The notes below the pieces were generated by a model, which was not told where the DNA came from, did not search any database, and saw only the letters and a program-made list of their open reading frames with translations. From NCBI GenBank assembly GCA_003219355.1, contig QHOQ01000063.1:1-28832 (forward strand): 28,832 bases of DNA, read 5' to 3'. The translations under genes and the position numbers were made by a program. Every line of letters begins with the position of its first letter. Position 1 is the first letter of the stretch. Below are positions 1-7,788 of this stretch, one piece after another. This DNA is from Verrucomicrobiota bacterium. GTDB lineage: Bacteria > Verrucomicrobiota > Verrucomicrobiia > Chthoniobacterales > UBA10450.

Positions 1-177
1 GTGATAATTTTTTTGCGGGATTCAACGGTTGCGATCTACGGCGCGGTGATTTCCGCCGTCGCAATCGTCGCGCTGTTCTTTGGACAACGGATAACAAAAG
101 ATTACGCCGGCGCAGCAGTCCTCGTACCGTATTTTCTGCTGGCGTTAGCCGCGATCTATCTGCTCGCCCAACGCTGA
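1..177 (+). CDS. small membrane protein or C-terminal fragment of one (left edge)
   Basis: The first frame is open from base 1 (GTG) to a TGA at 175-177, giving 58 residues. Two hydrophobic stretches, roughly residues 11-28 and 39-56, are separated by a short polar loop containing QRITKDY, so it looks like a two-helix membrane protein or the last two helices of a larger one. Because the frame is open at the window edge, I cannot tell whether GTG at base 1 is the real start. No family is recognised. It runs in the same direction as the DUF6428 gene, 87 nt upstream of it. Confidence 0.45.
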   Translation: MIIFLRDSTVAIYGAVISAVAIVALFFGQRITKDYAGAAVLVPYFLLALAAIYLLAQR

Positions 178-193
178 GTCAACGAAGCCGTCT

Positions 194-207
194 CCGCCTT
201 CAGGCGG
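194..207. repeat. short inverted repeat between two small genes
   Basis: CCGCC-TTCA-GGCGG is a perfect 5-bp stem with a 4-nt loop in the 87-nt gap between the membrane fragment and the next gene. It has no T-run after it, so it is at best a weak terminator or processing hairpin. Confidence 0.3.
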
Positions 208-249
208 TTGCGTGGATTCGTCGCTCGGGGCAGGTTCTTCGAAAATAGC

Positions 250-255
250 GGAGGA
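250..255 (+). promoter_or_regulatory. ribosome binding site that fixes the DUF6428 start
   Basis: GGAGGA sits 9 nt before the ATG at 265. It is one of the few clear Shine-Dalgarno sequences in the window and decides against an in-frame upstream start at 208, which would add 19 residues that do not look like part of the domain. Confidence 0.7.
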
Positions 256-264
256 AACCACCCG

Positions 265-714
265 ATGAGAACACACGAATTTATCAAAGCATTACGGAAC
301 TCGGCCGATAAAGAGCTCATCTTCGCGAACGCCGCCGGGCAGTCTATCCACGCCGGTTACCATTTGACGGAAATCAAGGCGGCGTCCTTTGAAACGGTTG
401 ATTGCGGTGGCAAAACGAACCGCTGGAGTGAAACCATTCTCCAGTTGTGGGTGCCGGAAGATGCGGAGGATACTTACATGAAGAGCAACAAGTTCCTGCG
501 CATCTACGATAAGGTGCGGCGTCTGGTTCCTGTCGACGAAGAGGCTGAGATCCGGATTGAGTACGGCGATGAAAATTTCTTCCCTACCGCATACCACGTC
601 AGCGAATCGCATGACGACAACGTAGCGATTCGGTTTTTCCTGGAACCTCCAGCAACGACCTGTAAAGCGCGGGATCGTGCTCTCGCTGGGAAAGCTGAGA
701 GCTGTTGCGCATAA
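265..714 (+). CDS. DUF6428 family protein with Cys-rich C-terminus
   Basis: The product has 149 residues. Its pattern (an opening MRTHEFIKAL, a GYHLTEIK segment, VDCGG, then SETILQLW, and later EYGDENF) matches what I remember of DUF6428, small proteins of unknown function. From memory these often sit near arsR-type and arsenic-resistance genes in other phyla. Four Cys are visible: one in VDCGG near residue 47, one near residue 133, and a CC pair at the extreme C-terminus. This is suggestive of metal or metalloid binding, which is inference. No ars gene is visible here; the neighbour on the left is a small membrane protein and the gene on the right (sixA) is convergent. The start is set by GGAGGA at 250-255. 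Function is not known. Confidence 0.65.
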   Translation: MRTHEFIKALRNSADKELIFANAAGQSIHAGYHLTEIKAASFETVDCGGKTNRWSETILQLWVPEDAEDTYMKSNKFLRIYDKVRRLVPVDEEAEIRIEYGDENFFPTAYHVSESHDDNVAIRFFLEPPATTCKARDRALAGKAESCCA

Positions 715-769
715 ATATCGCGCGAGCAGGAACTGATCAAGATGTAAGTGGCGGCAAGATCGAGTGCGC

Positions 770-1231
770 CTAATTCTTGGCAATCTTTGGCGGGAAGAGC
801 CAGAGCAGTCTGCCTTTCCGCGAAGAAGGATCGACATCGACCAGCGCGATGCCGGCCTTGGATAATTTAAGCGACGCGCCGGTCAGCGCAGAGATTGTTT
901 TGGTAAAATCCGGTTCGTGACCGACGATCATCAAACTTTCAGCGGAATTTTTTCTAATTAATTCCTCCAGCTCAGCGGGGCCGAATCCGGGCGCGAGCCG
1001 TCGATCTTCGCGACATTTCATTTCAAGATGTTCAGCGGCTATTTCCGCCGTTTGTGCGGCGCGCGGCAACGGACTGGTCAAGATAAGGTCCGGGCGCACC
1101 TTAAGCCGGACAAGGAAGGCAGCGATTTCGTGCATTTCTTTTTTTCCACGTTTGGTAAGAGGACGCTCGTCGTCTGACTTCTTCCAGTCCGGCCAATCGG
1201 CTTCGCCATGTCTGAGAAAGTAAAGTTCCAT
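770..1231 (-). CDS. sixA: SixA-type phosphohistidine phosphatase
   Basis: The product has 153 residues, the usual SixA length, and belongs to the histidine phosphatase superfamily. The catalytic LRHGE motif lies at residues 6-10. A TSPLPRAAQTA segment around residue 52 supplies the conserved Arg, and VGHEPD near residue 100 carries the second catalytic His. In E. coli SixA removes phosphate from phosphohistidine, with reported targets in ArcB and the nitrogen PTS. The ATG at 1231 puts RHG near the N-terminus as in the family; an upstream in-frame start would run into ppgK and add about 49 unlike residues. It begins 19 nt after the ppgK stop and is the last gene of the pho/polyphosphate series. 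Its target here is unknown; PhoR, PhoB-linked relays or the phosphohistidine of Ppk are possibilities that I infer only from position. Confidence 0.85.
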   Translation of the reverse strand: MELYFLRHGEADWPDWKKSDDERPLTKRGKKEMHEIAAFLVRLKVRPDLILTSPLPRAAQTAEIAAEHLEMKCREDRRLAPGFGPAELEELIRKNSAESLMIVGHEPDFTKTISALTGASLKLSKAGIALVDVDPSSRKGRLLWLFPPKIAKN

Positions 1232-1250
1232 GATAGATTTTATCGCCTTT

Positions 1251-1940
1251 CTAAAGAATCCGCCATCTTGGTTGGCGCGTCCCCGGATCGATTTGCCACA
1301 AGCGGGTTCCACCCAGAAACGCATTGCGATTATGCCCCCGTTTAACTCCTTTCGGGAGCTGATCGATCCGTTTGGCATTGCCGCCGCCCAGCACTACGTA
1401 ATCCGCAATCAGCGATTTCTTCAGTTGCACGATCGAGTGCTCAACGTCGCGCTGCCAATATTTTTTGCCGAGCCGCGCCAAACCCGGTTTGCCGAGATAA
1501 TCTTCAATGATATCGCCGTTGCGATAAGGCAGATCGCCTAATTCGAGTGGGAGAACGTAATTGCCCCATACAAGGGCGGACCCAAGCCCGGTGCCGAGCC
1601 CGAGAAAAAGCATTCGGCGGCTGCGATAACTTCCGAGCGCCTGCATGGCGGCGTCGTTGATAATGCGAACCGGTTTGCCAAGCGCCTTCTCGAAGTTGAA
1701 ACCGACCCAGCCCTTGCCCAGGTGTTTCGGTTCGCTGAGAATTCGCCCGTCGCGCACGGGCGCTGGAAATCCCATCGAGATCGCATCGAATTTCCAGTCG
1801 CTGACCAATGGCTTTATCTGCGCGACCATCTCGCGCGGCGTCAACCTGAATCCGGATGTGAATTTTAGTTTTTTCGCGCGCGAAATCATTAGCTTCACGT
1901 GTGAGCCGCCGATGTCGATGACAAGAATCTTTTTCTTCAC
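1251..1940 (-). CDS. ppgK: ROK-family polyphosphate glucokinase
   Basis: The product has 229 residues and is a ROK-type sugar kinase. The N-terminal phosphate-binding segment reads VIDIGGSHVK, the catalytic Asp lies in INDAAMQALG, a GLGTGLGSAL loop follows, and a late VVLGGGNAK motif is present. The KGWVGFN and GTGLGS segments resemble mycobacterial PPGK, which phosphorylates glucose from polyphosphate or ATP. The start is GTG at 1940, whose bases overlap the ppk stop as GTGA, so translation is probably coupled to ppk. The longer frame to 2111 only reads through the ppk tail. The Glu-Gly-His segment typical of many ROK kinases appears as ELGDLPY here, so the His is missing. PPGK is preferred over a generic ROK kinase because it directly follows ppk; substrate use is inferred. 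Confidence 0.8.
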   Translation of the reverse strand: MKKKILVIDIGGSHVKLMISRAKKLKFTSGFRLTPREMVAQIKPLVSDWKFDAISMGFPAPVRDGRILSEPKHLGKGWVGFNFEKALGKPVRIINDAAMQALGSYRSRRMLFLGLGTGLGSALVWGNYVLPLELGDLPYRNGDIIEDYLGKPGLARLGKKYWQRDVEHSIVQLKKSLIADYVVLGGGNAKRIDQLPKGVKRGHNRNAFLGGTRLWQIDPGTRQPRWRIL

Positions 1941-4228
1941 GGGGATTGCTTCGGCGTTGTACCCGATACCGGTGATCCCGGCTGACCCTCGGCAGACGCA
2001 ACGGATTTCGCATCGGGGTCCGTGATCGGAACCAATTTGTCGGCGCGCAATTTCTTCTTCGAGCTGCTCATTTTTTTGGTGCGCTCGCGGGAGACTTCGC
2101 GGAAATGCCATTGCGCTTGAGCGCGCGGCTCCTTCCCCTCCGGCTTCAAGCGGCGGTAGCTTCCGTCTGGCTGAAGCTCGCGCGCTTTGACGCGATCGTT
2201 CAAAAGATTCGGAAGCACTTCCTTGACGATCTGATCCCGCAAAAGTGGGTTTTCGAGCGGAAACGCCACCTCGACTCGACGGAAAAAATTACGCGGCATC
2301 CAGTCGGCGCTGGAAAGAAACACCTCCCGTTGACCGGAATTTCCAAAACAATAAATCCGGCTGTGCTCGAGAAAACGGCCCACGATACTGAAGACACGAA
2401 TGTTTTCGCTCAAGCCGGGGATTTTTGGCCGCAAGCAACAAATGCCCCGGACGATCAAATCAATGGTTACATTGGCGCAGGAAGCTTCGTAAAGTTTCTC
2501 GATCGTTTCCTGATCCACGAGATGATTGAGTTTTGCGATGATGCGGGCGGACTTGCCCGCCAGCGCGTGATCGCGCTCGCGCTCGATCTTGCCGATCAAT
2601 CGTTTGTGGAGATCGAAAGGAGCAACGAGCAATTTTTTCAGGCCGGGATAGCCGGCCAGGCCAGTGAGTGTGTTGAAAACCACCGACACCTCTTCGGTTA
2701 ACTGCGGTTCGCAGGTGAACAGGCTAAAGTCAGTGTAAATGCGAGCGGTGCGCGGGTGATAATTGCCGGTGCCCAAATGAACATAATGACGAAGGCGATC
2801 GGCGTCGCGTCTGACAATGAGGAGCGCTTTACAATGCGTTTTTAAGCCGACTACGCCGTAAACGACATGCGCGCCGGCTTCCTCGAGCTGGCGTGCCCAT
2901 TGAATATTGGCAGCTTCGTCAAACCGGGCACGCAACTCGACCAAAGCAGTGACCTGCTTCCCTGCCGCCGCTGCCTTCATCAGGGCTTGGATAATCGGAG
3001 AATCGCCGCTGGTACGATAAAGAGTGATCTTGATCGCGAGCACCTGCGGATCCTGCGCAGCCTCTTCGATCAGCTCGACAACCGGATCGAAACTTTCGTA
3101 GGGATGATGTAGCAACACATCCTGGCGGCGCATCACTTCAAAAATGTTCACATGCGGCGGCAGCGCCGGATCACGCGCGGGTTGAAATGGCCGGTCTCGC
3201 AGATTTGCAAAAGCATCATTTGTCACGAGCGGAATGAGGTGCGTCATCGAAAGCGGACCATCGAGCTTGTACACGTCCGCTTCCGTCAAATTGAAGAACT
3301 TGAGCAGCAAATCACGAAAATCCTTCGGGCAATCGGCCTCAATTTCCAACCGCACCGCGTTGCCGCGACTGGAACGCCGCAGCTCTTGTTCGATTGTCCG
3401 CAAGAGATTTTCCGCTTCCTCCTCGTCGATGTAGAGATCGCTGTTTCGCGTAACGCGGAACGCATGGACGCCATCCAGGATAAGACCGGGAAATAGCTCG
3501 CCAATATGCTGCTTGATGAGGGAAGCCAGATAAATGTACACCCACGGCTCGTCATCTCCTCCCTTGCCGCGCGGCATTGCGATCAGGCGTGGCAGCACGC
3601 GGGGCACCTGAACAATTGCATGAAGCTGTTCCCCACCCCGTTGCGTTTTGGCGCGGATTAGCAAGTTGTGGCTTTTGTTCAAGAGCTGCGGAAACGGATG
3701 ACTGGCATCGACGGCCAGCGGCGTTAACATCGGAAAGACTTCTTGCTGAAAATATTTTTGGGCCCAGGCCGCGCGTCTCGCGCTCAGTTCGGCCATCTTG
3801 GGAATGCGGATTCCATTTTTTGCGAGCAACGGAAGCAGTTCTTCGTTCCAGAGTGAGTACTGCGCTGCCACAAGTTCGCGCACCACGCGCTGGATGTTGT
3901 TGAATGTCTCGGTTGGGCTCAAACCATCCGGCCCAACGTCGCTCGTCTCGCTTTCGATCTGCTGTTTGATGCCAGCGACGCGGATCTCAAAAAACTCATC
4001 CAGGTTAGAACTGAAAATCGAGAGGAATTTGATGCGTTCGATGAGCGGCTGCGGCGGATCCTGTGCTTCTTCGAGCACGCGACGATTGAACTCAAGCCAA
4101 CTCAACTCGCGATTGATAAAATTTTGCGGATCGGAAAACCGCTTTCCGGCGGGAACATCCTTCTGAAGGATCTCGACGTCCGCGGAGGGTTGGTCGGCAA
4201 CAGTGGAGTTCGCAGTAGCTGTCGGCAT
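1937..4228 (-). CDS. ppk: polyphosphate kinase 1
   Basis: The product has 763 residues, somewhat longer than the roughly 690 of E. coli Ppk. It makes polyphosphate from the gamma phosphate of ATP, reversibly. The N domain begins with FINRELSWLEFNRRVLEEA at about residues 37-55. SSNLDEFFEIRVAG follows near 73-86. The phosphohistidine site is in GLKTHCKALL (His465), and the second conserved His is in EHSRIYCFGN (His622). YVHLGTGNYH is present near 482-491. The last 45 or so residues are a low-complexity Lys/Ser/Pro-rich tail outside the usual family length. The ATG at 4228 has no clear Shine-Dalgarno. The gene lies 101 nt after phoU, so it may have its own promoter as well as reading from the pst operon. 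It overlaps ppgK by 4 nt. Confidence 0.97.
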   Translation of the reverse strand: MPTATANSTVADQPSADVEILQKDVPAGKRFSDPQNFINRELSWLEFNRRVLEEAQDPPQPLIERIKFLSIFSSNLDEFFEIRVAGIKQQIESETSDVGPDGLSPTETFNNIQRVVRELVAAQYSLWNEELLPLLAKNGIRIPKMAELSARRAAWAQKYFQQEVFPMLTPLAVDASHPFPQLLNKSHNLLIRAKTQRGGEQLHAIVQVPRVLPRLIAMPRGKGGDDEPWVYIYLASLIKQHIGELFPGLILDGVHAFRVTRNSDLYIDEEEAENLLRTIEQELRRSSRGNAVRLEIEADCPKDFRDLLLKFFNLTEADVYKLDGPLSMTHLIPLVTNDAFANLRDRPFQPARDPALPPHVNIFEVMRRQDVLLHHPYESFDPVVELIEEAAQDPQVLAIKITLYRTSGDSPIIQALMKAAAAGKQVTALVELRARFDEAANIQWARQLEEAGAHVVYGVVGLKTHCKALLIVRRDADRLRHYVHLGTGNYHPRTARIYTDFSLFTCEPQLTEEVSVVFNTLTGLAGYPGLKKLLVAPFDLHKRLIGKIERERDHALAGKSARIIAKLNHLVDQETIEKLYEASCANVTIDLIVRGICCLRPKIPGLSENIRVFSIVGRFLEHSRIYCFGNSGQREVFLSSADWMPRNFFRRVEVAFPLENPLLRDQIVKEVLPNLLNDRVKARELQPDGSYRRLKPEGKEPRAQAQWHFREVSRERTKKMSSSKKKLRADKLVPITDPDAKSVASAEGQPGSPVSGTTPKQSP

Positions 4229-4329
4229 TTATTTGCTGTTGATTTCGCGGCCGGGAAATTCAGCGCGCGAATTCAAACAATCACTGCTTGGAAAGTTAGG
4301 CAATAGCCAAAAAAGTAGTAATCGCCGCG

Positions 4330-5016
4330 TCAAGTCGAGGCGGCTATTCCTTGATGCCGGATGTCTTCGGCAGCAGCAGCATAAACGGCGTCTTCGGCGA
4401 TGTTGGTAGCGTGATCCCCCACGCGCTCAAGATGACGACCGATGAACATCAAATTGAGATAACCACGCAGCTGCTCGGGATCCTGCGCCATGCGTTCGAT
4501 CAACCGACGGCTGGCAACGCGGTTTAGATCATCGAGTTTTGCATCACGCGGCACGATGGCGCGACCGAGCTCGACATCTTCCCGCACGTAAGCATCGACA
4601 CTGTCCTTGAACATCGACATCGCCTGCGCATTCATCGGCAGAATCAATTCTAGTTCAGGCAGGGGCGGATGCTGGTTCAGCTTGCGGGCCCGGCGAGCAA
4701 TGTTGGTCGCCTGGTCGGCGATGCGTTCGAGGTTGGAGGAAAGCTTCATCGCCGAGACAACCCGCCGCAGATCGGAAGCTACCGGTTGAAAACGCAGCAA
4801 AATATCCACGCCATCCCTATCGATCTGGATCTCGAGTTGGTCGATCTCTTCGTCGTCGGCGATCGCGTTGGCGCAAATATCGTCGTCGCGCTCAGTCAAG
4901 CCTTTCATCGCACGTTCAAGGCTGCGCTCAGCCAGCCCCGCCATCATCAGCACATTATTCCGAAGCGAGCCGAGCGCTTCGTCGAAGGTTCCAAGAATAT
5001 GTCTGTGTGCGATCAT
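4330..5016 (-). CDS. phoU: PhoU phosphate signalling protein
   Basis: The product has 228 residues, the usual PhoU length. It is helical with the two PhoU repeats, each carrying the metal-cluster motif: NLERIADQATNIA in the first half and HLERVGDHATNIAEDAVY in the second. PhoU links the Pst transporter to PhoR and keeps the regulon off when phosphate is plentiful. The gene lies 48 nt after pstB in the standard pstSCAB-phoU order. The 48-nt spacer is T-rich on the plus strand and shows no clear terminator. Confidence 0.96.
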   Translation of the reverse strand: MIAHRHILGTFDEALGSLRNNVLMMAGLAERSLERAMKGLTERDDDICANAIADDEEIDQLEIQIDRDGVDILLRFQPVASDLRRVVSAMKLSSNLERIADQATNIARRARKLNQHPPLPELELILPMNAQAMSMFKDSVDAYVREDVELGRAIVPRDAKLDDLNRVASRRLIERMAQDPEQLRGYLNLMFIGRHLERVGDHATNIAEDAVYAAAAEDIRHQGIAAST

Positions 5017-5064
5017 CGATTGTTCATTTCTATCTTACTCTTTCTTGGTCTGCCTGAATTGTAA

Positions 5065-5913
5065 TTAACCAAACCGGCCAGTAATATAATCCTCCGTCTG
5101 TCGTTGGCTTGGATTTGTGAAAATTTTCGTGGTCGGCCCAAATTCGATCAGGCGTCCAAGATAAAAGAAAGCGGTGTAATCAGAGACTCGTCCGGCTTGT
5201 TGCATGTTGTGCGTCACCGTCACGATGGTGTACTGCGCTTTGAGTTCGTGAATTAGTTCCTCGATTTTTGCCGTGGCGATGGGATCGAGCGCAGAACAGG
5301 GCTCATCCATCAGGATTACTTCGGGTTCCACCGCAAGGGCACGCGCGATGCAAAGCCGCTGCTGCTGGCCGCCAGAAAGGCTTGTCCCCGGTTTGTGCAA
5401 ATCGTCTTTCACCTCATCCCAGAGCGCTGCCATACGGAGCGATTTTTCCAGACGTTCGTTGAGAAATTTTTGGTTGCGTACTCCGTTCAATCGCAAGCCG
5501 ATGACGACGTTCTCGCCAATCGACATCGTCGGAAACGGATTCGACTTTTGAAAGACCATGCCGACGCGACGGCGAACGATCGCCGGATCAACGCTATTTG
5601 AATAGAGATCATCGCCTTGAAGAAGGACTGTCCCTTCGACACGCGTCTTCGGCACGAGCTCATGCATGCGATTGAGACAACGGAGAAAAGTTGATTTTCC
5701 GCAACCGCTCGGCCCAATAATCGCAGTCACGGCATTCGATGCGATATGGAGGGTTACATCATCAATGGCGCGTTTCTCTCCGTACCACACCGACAGATTC
5801 TTTACCTGAAAAGTATACAAGGGCGCGTGTTCGGGAGACGGGGCAGGCTCCGTGTCCCGTTCGACACGCTCGGCAACGGTGGGGTCCGGATTTGCCATAA
5901 GTAAATTAACCAT
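5065..5913 (-). CDS. pstB: phosphate ABC transporter ATP-binding protein PstB
   Basis: This is the ATPase of the PstSCAB phosphate importer. Walker A reads GPSGCGKST near residue 67, the Q-loop segment is MVFQKSNPFP, the ABC signature is LSGGQQQRLCIARAL, and Walker B is VILMDEPCSALDP, followed by the H-loop in VTVTHNMQQA. The C-terminal TEDYITGRFG ending is typical of PstB. Three starts are possible: TTG 5919, ATG 5913 and ATG 5898. None has a good Shine-Dalgarno. I chose ATG 5913, 13 nt after the pstA stop; ATG 5898 is equally acceptable. The first 30 residues form a Pro/Glu-rich leader longer than in E. coli PstB. Confidence 0.96.
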   Translation of the reverse strand: MVNLLMANPDPTVAERVERDTEPAPSPEHAPLYTFQVKNLSVWYGEKRAIDDVTLHIASNAVTAIIGPSGCGKSTFLRCLNRMHELVPKTRVEGTVLLQGDDLYSNSVDPAIVRRRVGMVFQKSNPFPTMSIGENVVIGLRLNGVRNQKFLNERLEKSLRMAALWDEVKDDLHKPGTSLSGGQQQRLCIARALAVEPEVILMDEPCSALDPIATAKIEELIHELKAQYTIVTVTHNMQQAGRVSDYTAFFYLGRLIEFGPTTKIFTNPSQRQTEDYITGRFG

Positions 5914-5926
5914 TCGCAAGAAAAAT

Positions 5927-6787
5927 CTACACGATCGACGCCGTACGCCCGCGAGTCAGAATTCTTACAAGCACATTAACGCAGAAAATTCCGGTGACGA
6001 GGACGAGCGCGCCGGCCCAAGCCTGGCGATGCCAATCGTCATAGGGCGAAATCGCGTAAGTAAAAATCTGCAACGGAAGGGCGGCGATCGGTTCACTCAG
6101 GTTGTGATTCCAAAAGCGGTTCCCGAAGGCGGTGAAAAGGAGCGGCGCCGTTTCGCCGCCAACGCGTGCCAACGCCAGCAGAATCCCAGTGATGATCCCC
6201 TTGGAGGCCGTCTTCATCACGATATGCACAATCGTTTTCCAACGGCTTACCCCCAGAGCAAGCGCGGCTTCGCGGTATCCGTTTGGGACCAGCAGAATAA
6301 CTTCTTCCGTTGTGCGGATAATCAACGGAATCATGATCAGCCCAAGCGCGAGTCCGCCCGCGTACGCCGAGAAGCCTTTGAAACGCAACACAACCAGCCC
6401 GTAAACTACTACTCCCCAGGTGATCGACGGGACACCGTTGAGCACATCAGCCAGAAACCGTAGCAAGGAATTCACCCGCGCCGAGCCATACTCTGCAAGA
6501 TAAACTCCACCCAGAACGCCGACCGGAATTCCGATCGCGGCGGCGAGGGCGAGCAGCTCGAGCGAGCCGACGATTGCATTCACCATTCCGCCACCTGGTA
6601 CACCGACTGGGGTTGGTAATTTCGTGAAAAAGTTCCAGTTCACGGAACTGGCGCCGTTGACGAGAAGATGAAAAAAGACAAGACCCAACGGCGCGATCAC
6701 CAGCAGCGCAGAAAAAAAGGCGACCGTCGACGCCAGTCCGCTTTTGGCCTTGCGCCAGGTGTGATTGTCTGCTCGTTGCAAATGCAT
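5927..6787 (-). CDS. pstA: phosphate ABC transporter permease PstA
   Basis: The product has 286 residues. It is an inner-membrane permease with about six helices, starting near residue 20 with an AFFSALLVIAPLGLVFF segment. The ABC permease coupling loop reads REAALALGVSRWKTI and is followed by LLALARVGGETAPLL, which is diagnostic of PstA. It pairs with PstC to form the channel energised by PstB. The ATG at 6787 lies 2 nt after the pstC stop, showing a tight operon. No clear ribosome binding site is seen, consistent with coupled translation. Confidence 0.96.
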   Translation of the reverse strand: MHLQRADNHTWRKAKSGLASTVAFFSALLVIAPLGLVFFHLLVNGASSVNWNFFTKLPTPVGVPGGGMVNAIVGSLELLALAAAIGIPVGVLGGVYLAEYGSARVNSLLRFLADVLNGVPSITWGVVVYGLVVLRFKGFSAYAGGLALGLIMIPLIIRTTEEVILLVPNGYREAALALGVSRWKTIVHIVMKTASKGIITGILLALARVGGETAPLLFTAFGNRFWNHNLSEPIAALPLQIFTYAISPYDDWHRQAWAGALVLVTGIFCVNVLVRILTRGRTASIV

Positions 6788-6789
6788 CG

Positions 6790-7782
6790 CTACTGCACCG
6801 CTCGTGTTGTAGACGTCGTACTCATTGTTTGTAGAAGAGCCTGCGCAAGCAAATTTGCCAGAATTGTTGTTCCCAAAAGAACCAATCCAATTTCGAACAA
6901 CGCCTGGAGATACAGATCCGTGGTCGCCTCGGTGAACTCATTTGCAATCACGCTTGCGAGGGTGTACCCAGGTTTGAAGAGCGACGCCGCGATCTGCGGT
7001 GTGTTACCAATCACCATTGTCACTGCCATGGTTTCGCCGAGAGCGCGTCCGAGGCCAAGAATGACGGCGCCGAACAAGCCTTTCTTCGCGTAACTAAGCA
7101 CCGCGATCCGTGTTACTTCCCAGCGCGTCGCGCCGAGGGCGTAGGCGGCTTCGCGCTGCAAATTGGGGACGCTGCGCAGAATCTCCCGAGAGACCGAAGT
7201 GATGATCGGCAGAATCATAATCGCGATGATGATCCCGCCCGCCAACATGCTGGTGCCGTAGATAGGGCCGGTGAAAAACGGGGTCCAACCGAAAACGCGT
7301 TTCAGCAACGGAAACGGATAATCGCGCAGCCATGGGATCATTACGAAAATGCCCCACAACCCGAGGATGACGCTCGGGATTGCCGCCAGCATTTCAATTA
7401 AGGAAACCAAAGGCTGCCGAATCCAGAGCGGCGCGAGTTCAGTCAGATACGCCGCCGTGGCGATGCTCAATGGCACTGCAAGGAGCAGAGCAATCAGTGA
7501 AGAAACCAGCGTTCCGTAAATAAACGGCAACGCGCCGAATTGTTCTGCAACGGGATCCCAGGTCGATGTGGTCAGAAAATGAAATCCAAATTTCCTGATT
7601 GCAGGCGAAGATCCACGGCACAGTTCCCAGCCGAGAAGAATGACGAGCACAACCACGGCCATCGCCATCGCCAGCGTGAGCCACTCAAATGCTCTGTCCC
7701 CAAAGCGTGAGGGCGGAGTCATCACGCGCCGCGCCGACTGCGGTTCAGCCGCTGCGATTGCCGGACCACTGATCGCGTCCAT
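6790..7782 (-). CDS. pstC: phosphate ABC transporter permease PstC
   Basis: The product has 330 residues and is the partner permease of PstA. A hydrophilic N-terminal region of about 32 residues precedes the first helix. The cytoplasmic coupling loop is REAAYALGATRWEVT, followed by GLGRALGETMAVTMVIGN, a PstC hallmark. AIPSVILGLWGIFV is also typical. The start codon is 6 nt after the pstS stop. AAGGA lies only 3 nt before the ATG, overlapping the pstS stop region, so the two genes are probably translationally linked. Confidence 0.96.
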   Translation of the reverse strand: MDAISGPAIAAAEPQSARRVMTPPSRFGDRAFEWLTLAMAMAVVVLVILLGWELCRGSSPAIRKFGFHFLTTSTWDPVAEQFGALPFIYGTLVSSLIALLLAVPLSIATAAYLTELAPLWIRQPLVSLIEMLAAIPSVILGLWGIFVMIPWLRDYPFPLLKRVFGWTPFFTGPIYGTSMLAGGIIIAIMILPIITSVSREILRSVPNLQREAAYALGATRWEVTRIAVLSYAKKGLFGAVILGLGRALGETMAVTMVIGNTPQIAASLFKPGYTLASVIANEFTEATTDLYLQALFEIGLVLLGTTILANLLAQALLQTMSTTSTTRAVQ

Positions 7783-7788
7783 GCGTCC

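Noticed and set aside
292..837. Minus-strand open frame opposite the DUF6428 gene
   Set aside because: The plus-strand gene has a strong ribosome binding site and family match; this frame also overlaps the sixA 3' end out of phase.
1941..2111. N-terminal extension of the polyphosphate glucokinase
   Set aside because: The extra residues are read from ppk in another frame, and the ROK domain begins directly after the GTG at 1940.
2105..2701. Plus-strand open frame opposite ppk (198 codons)
   Set aside because: It lies entirely antisense to conserved Ppk sequence and shows no domain or ribosome binding site.
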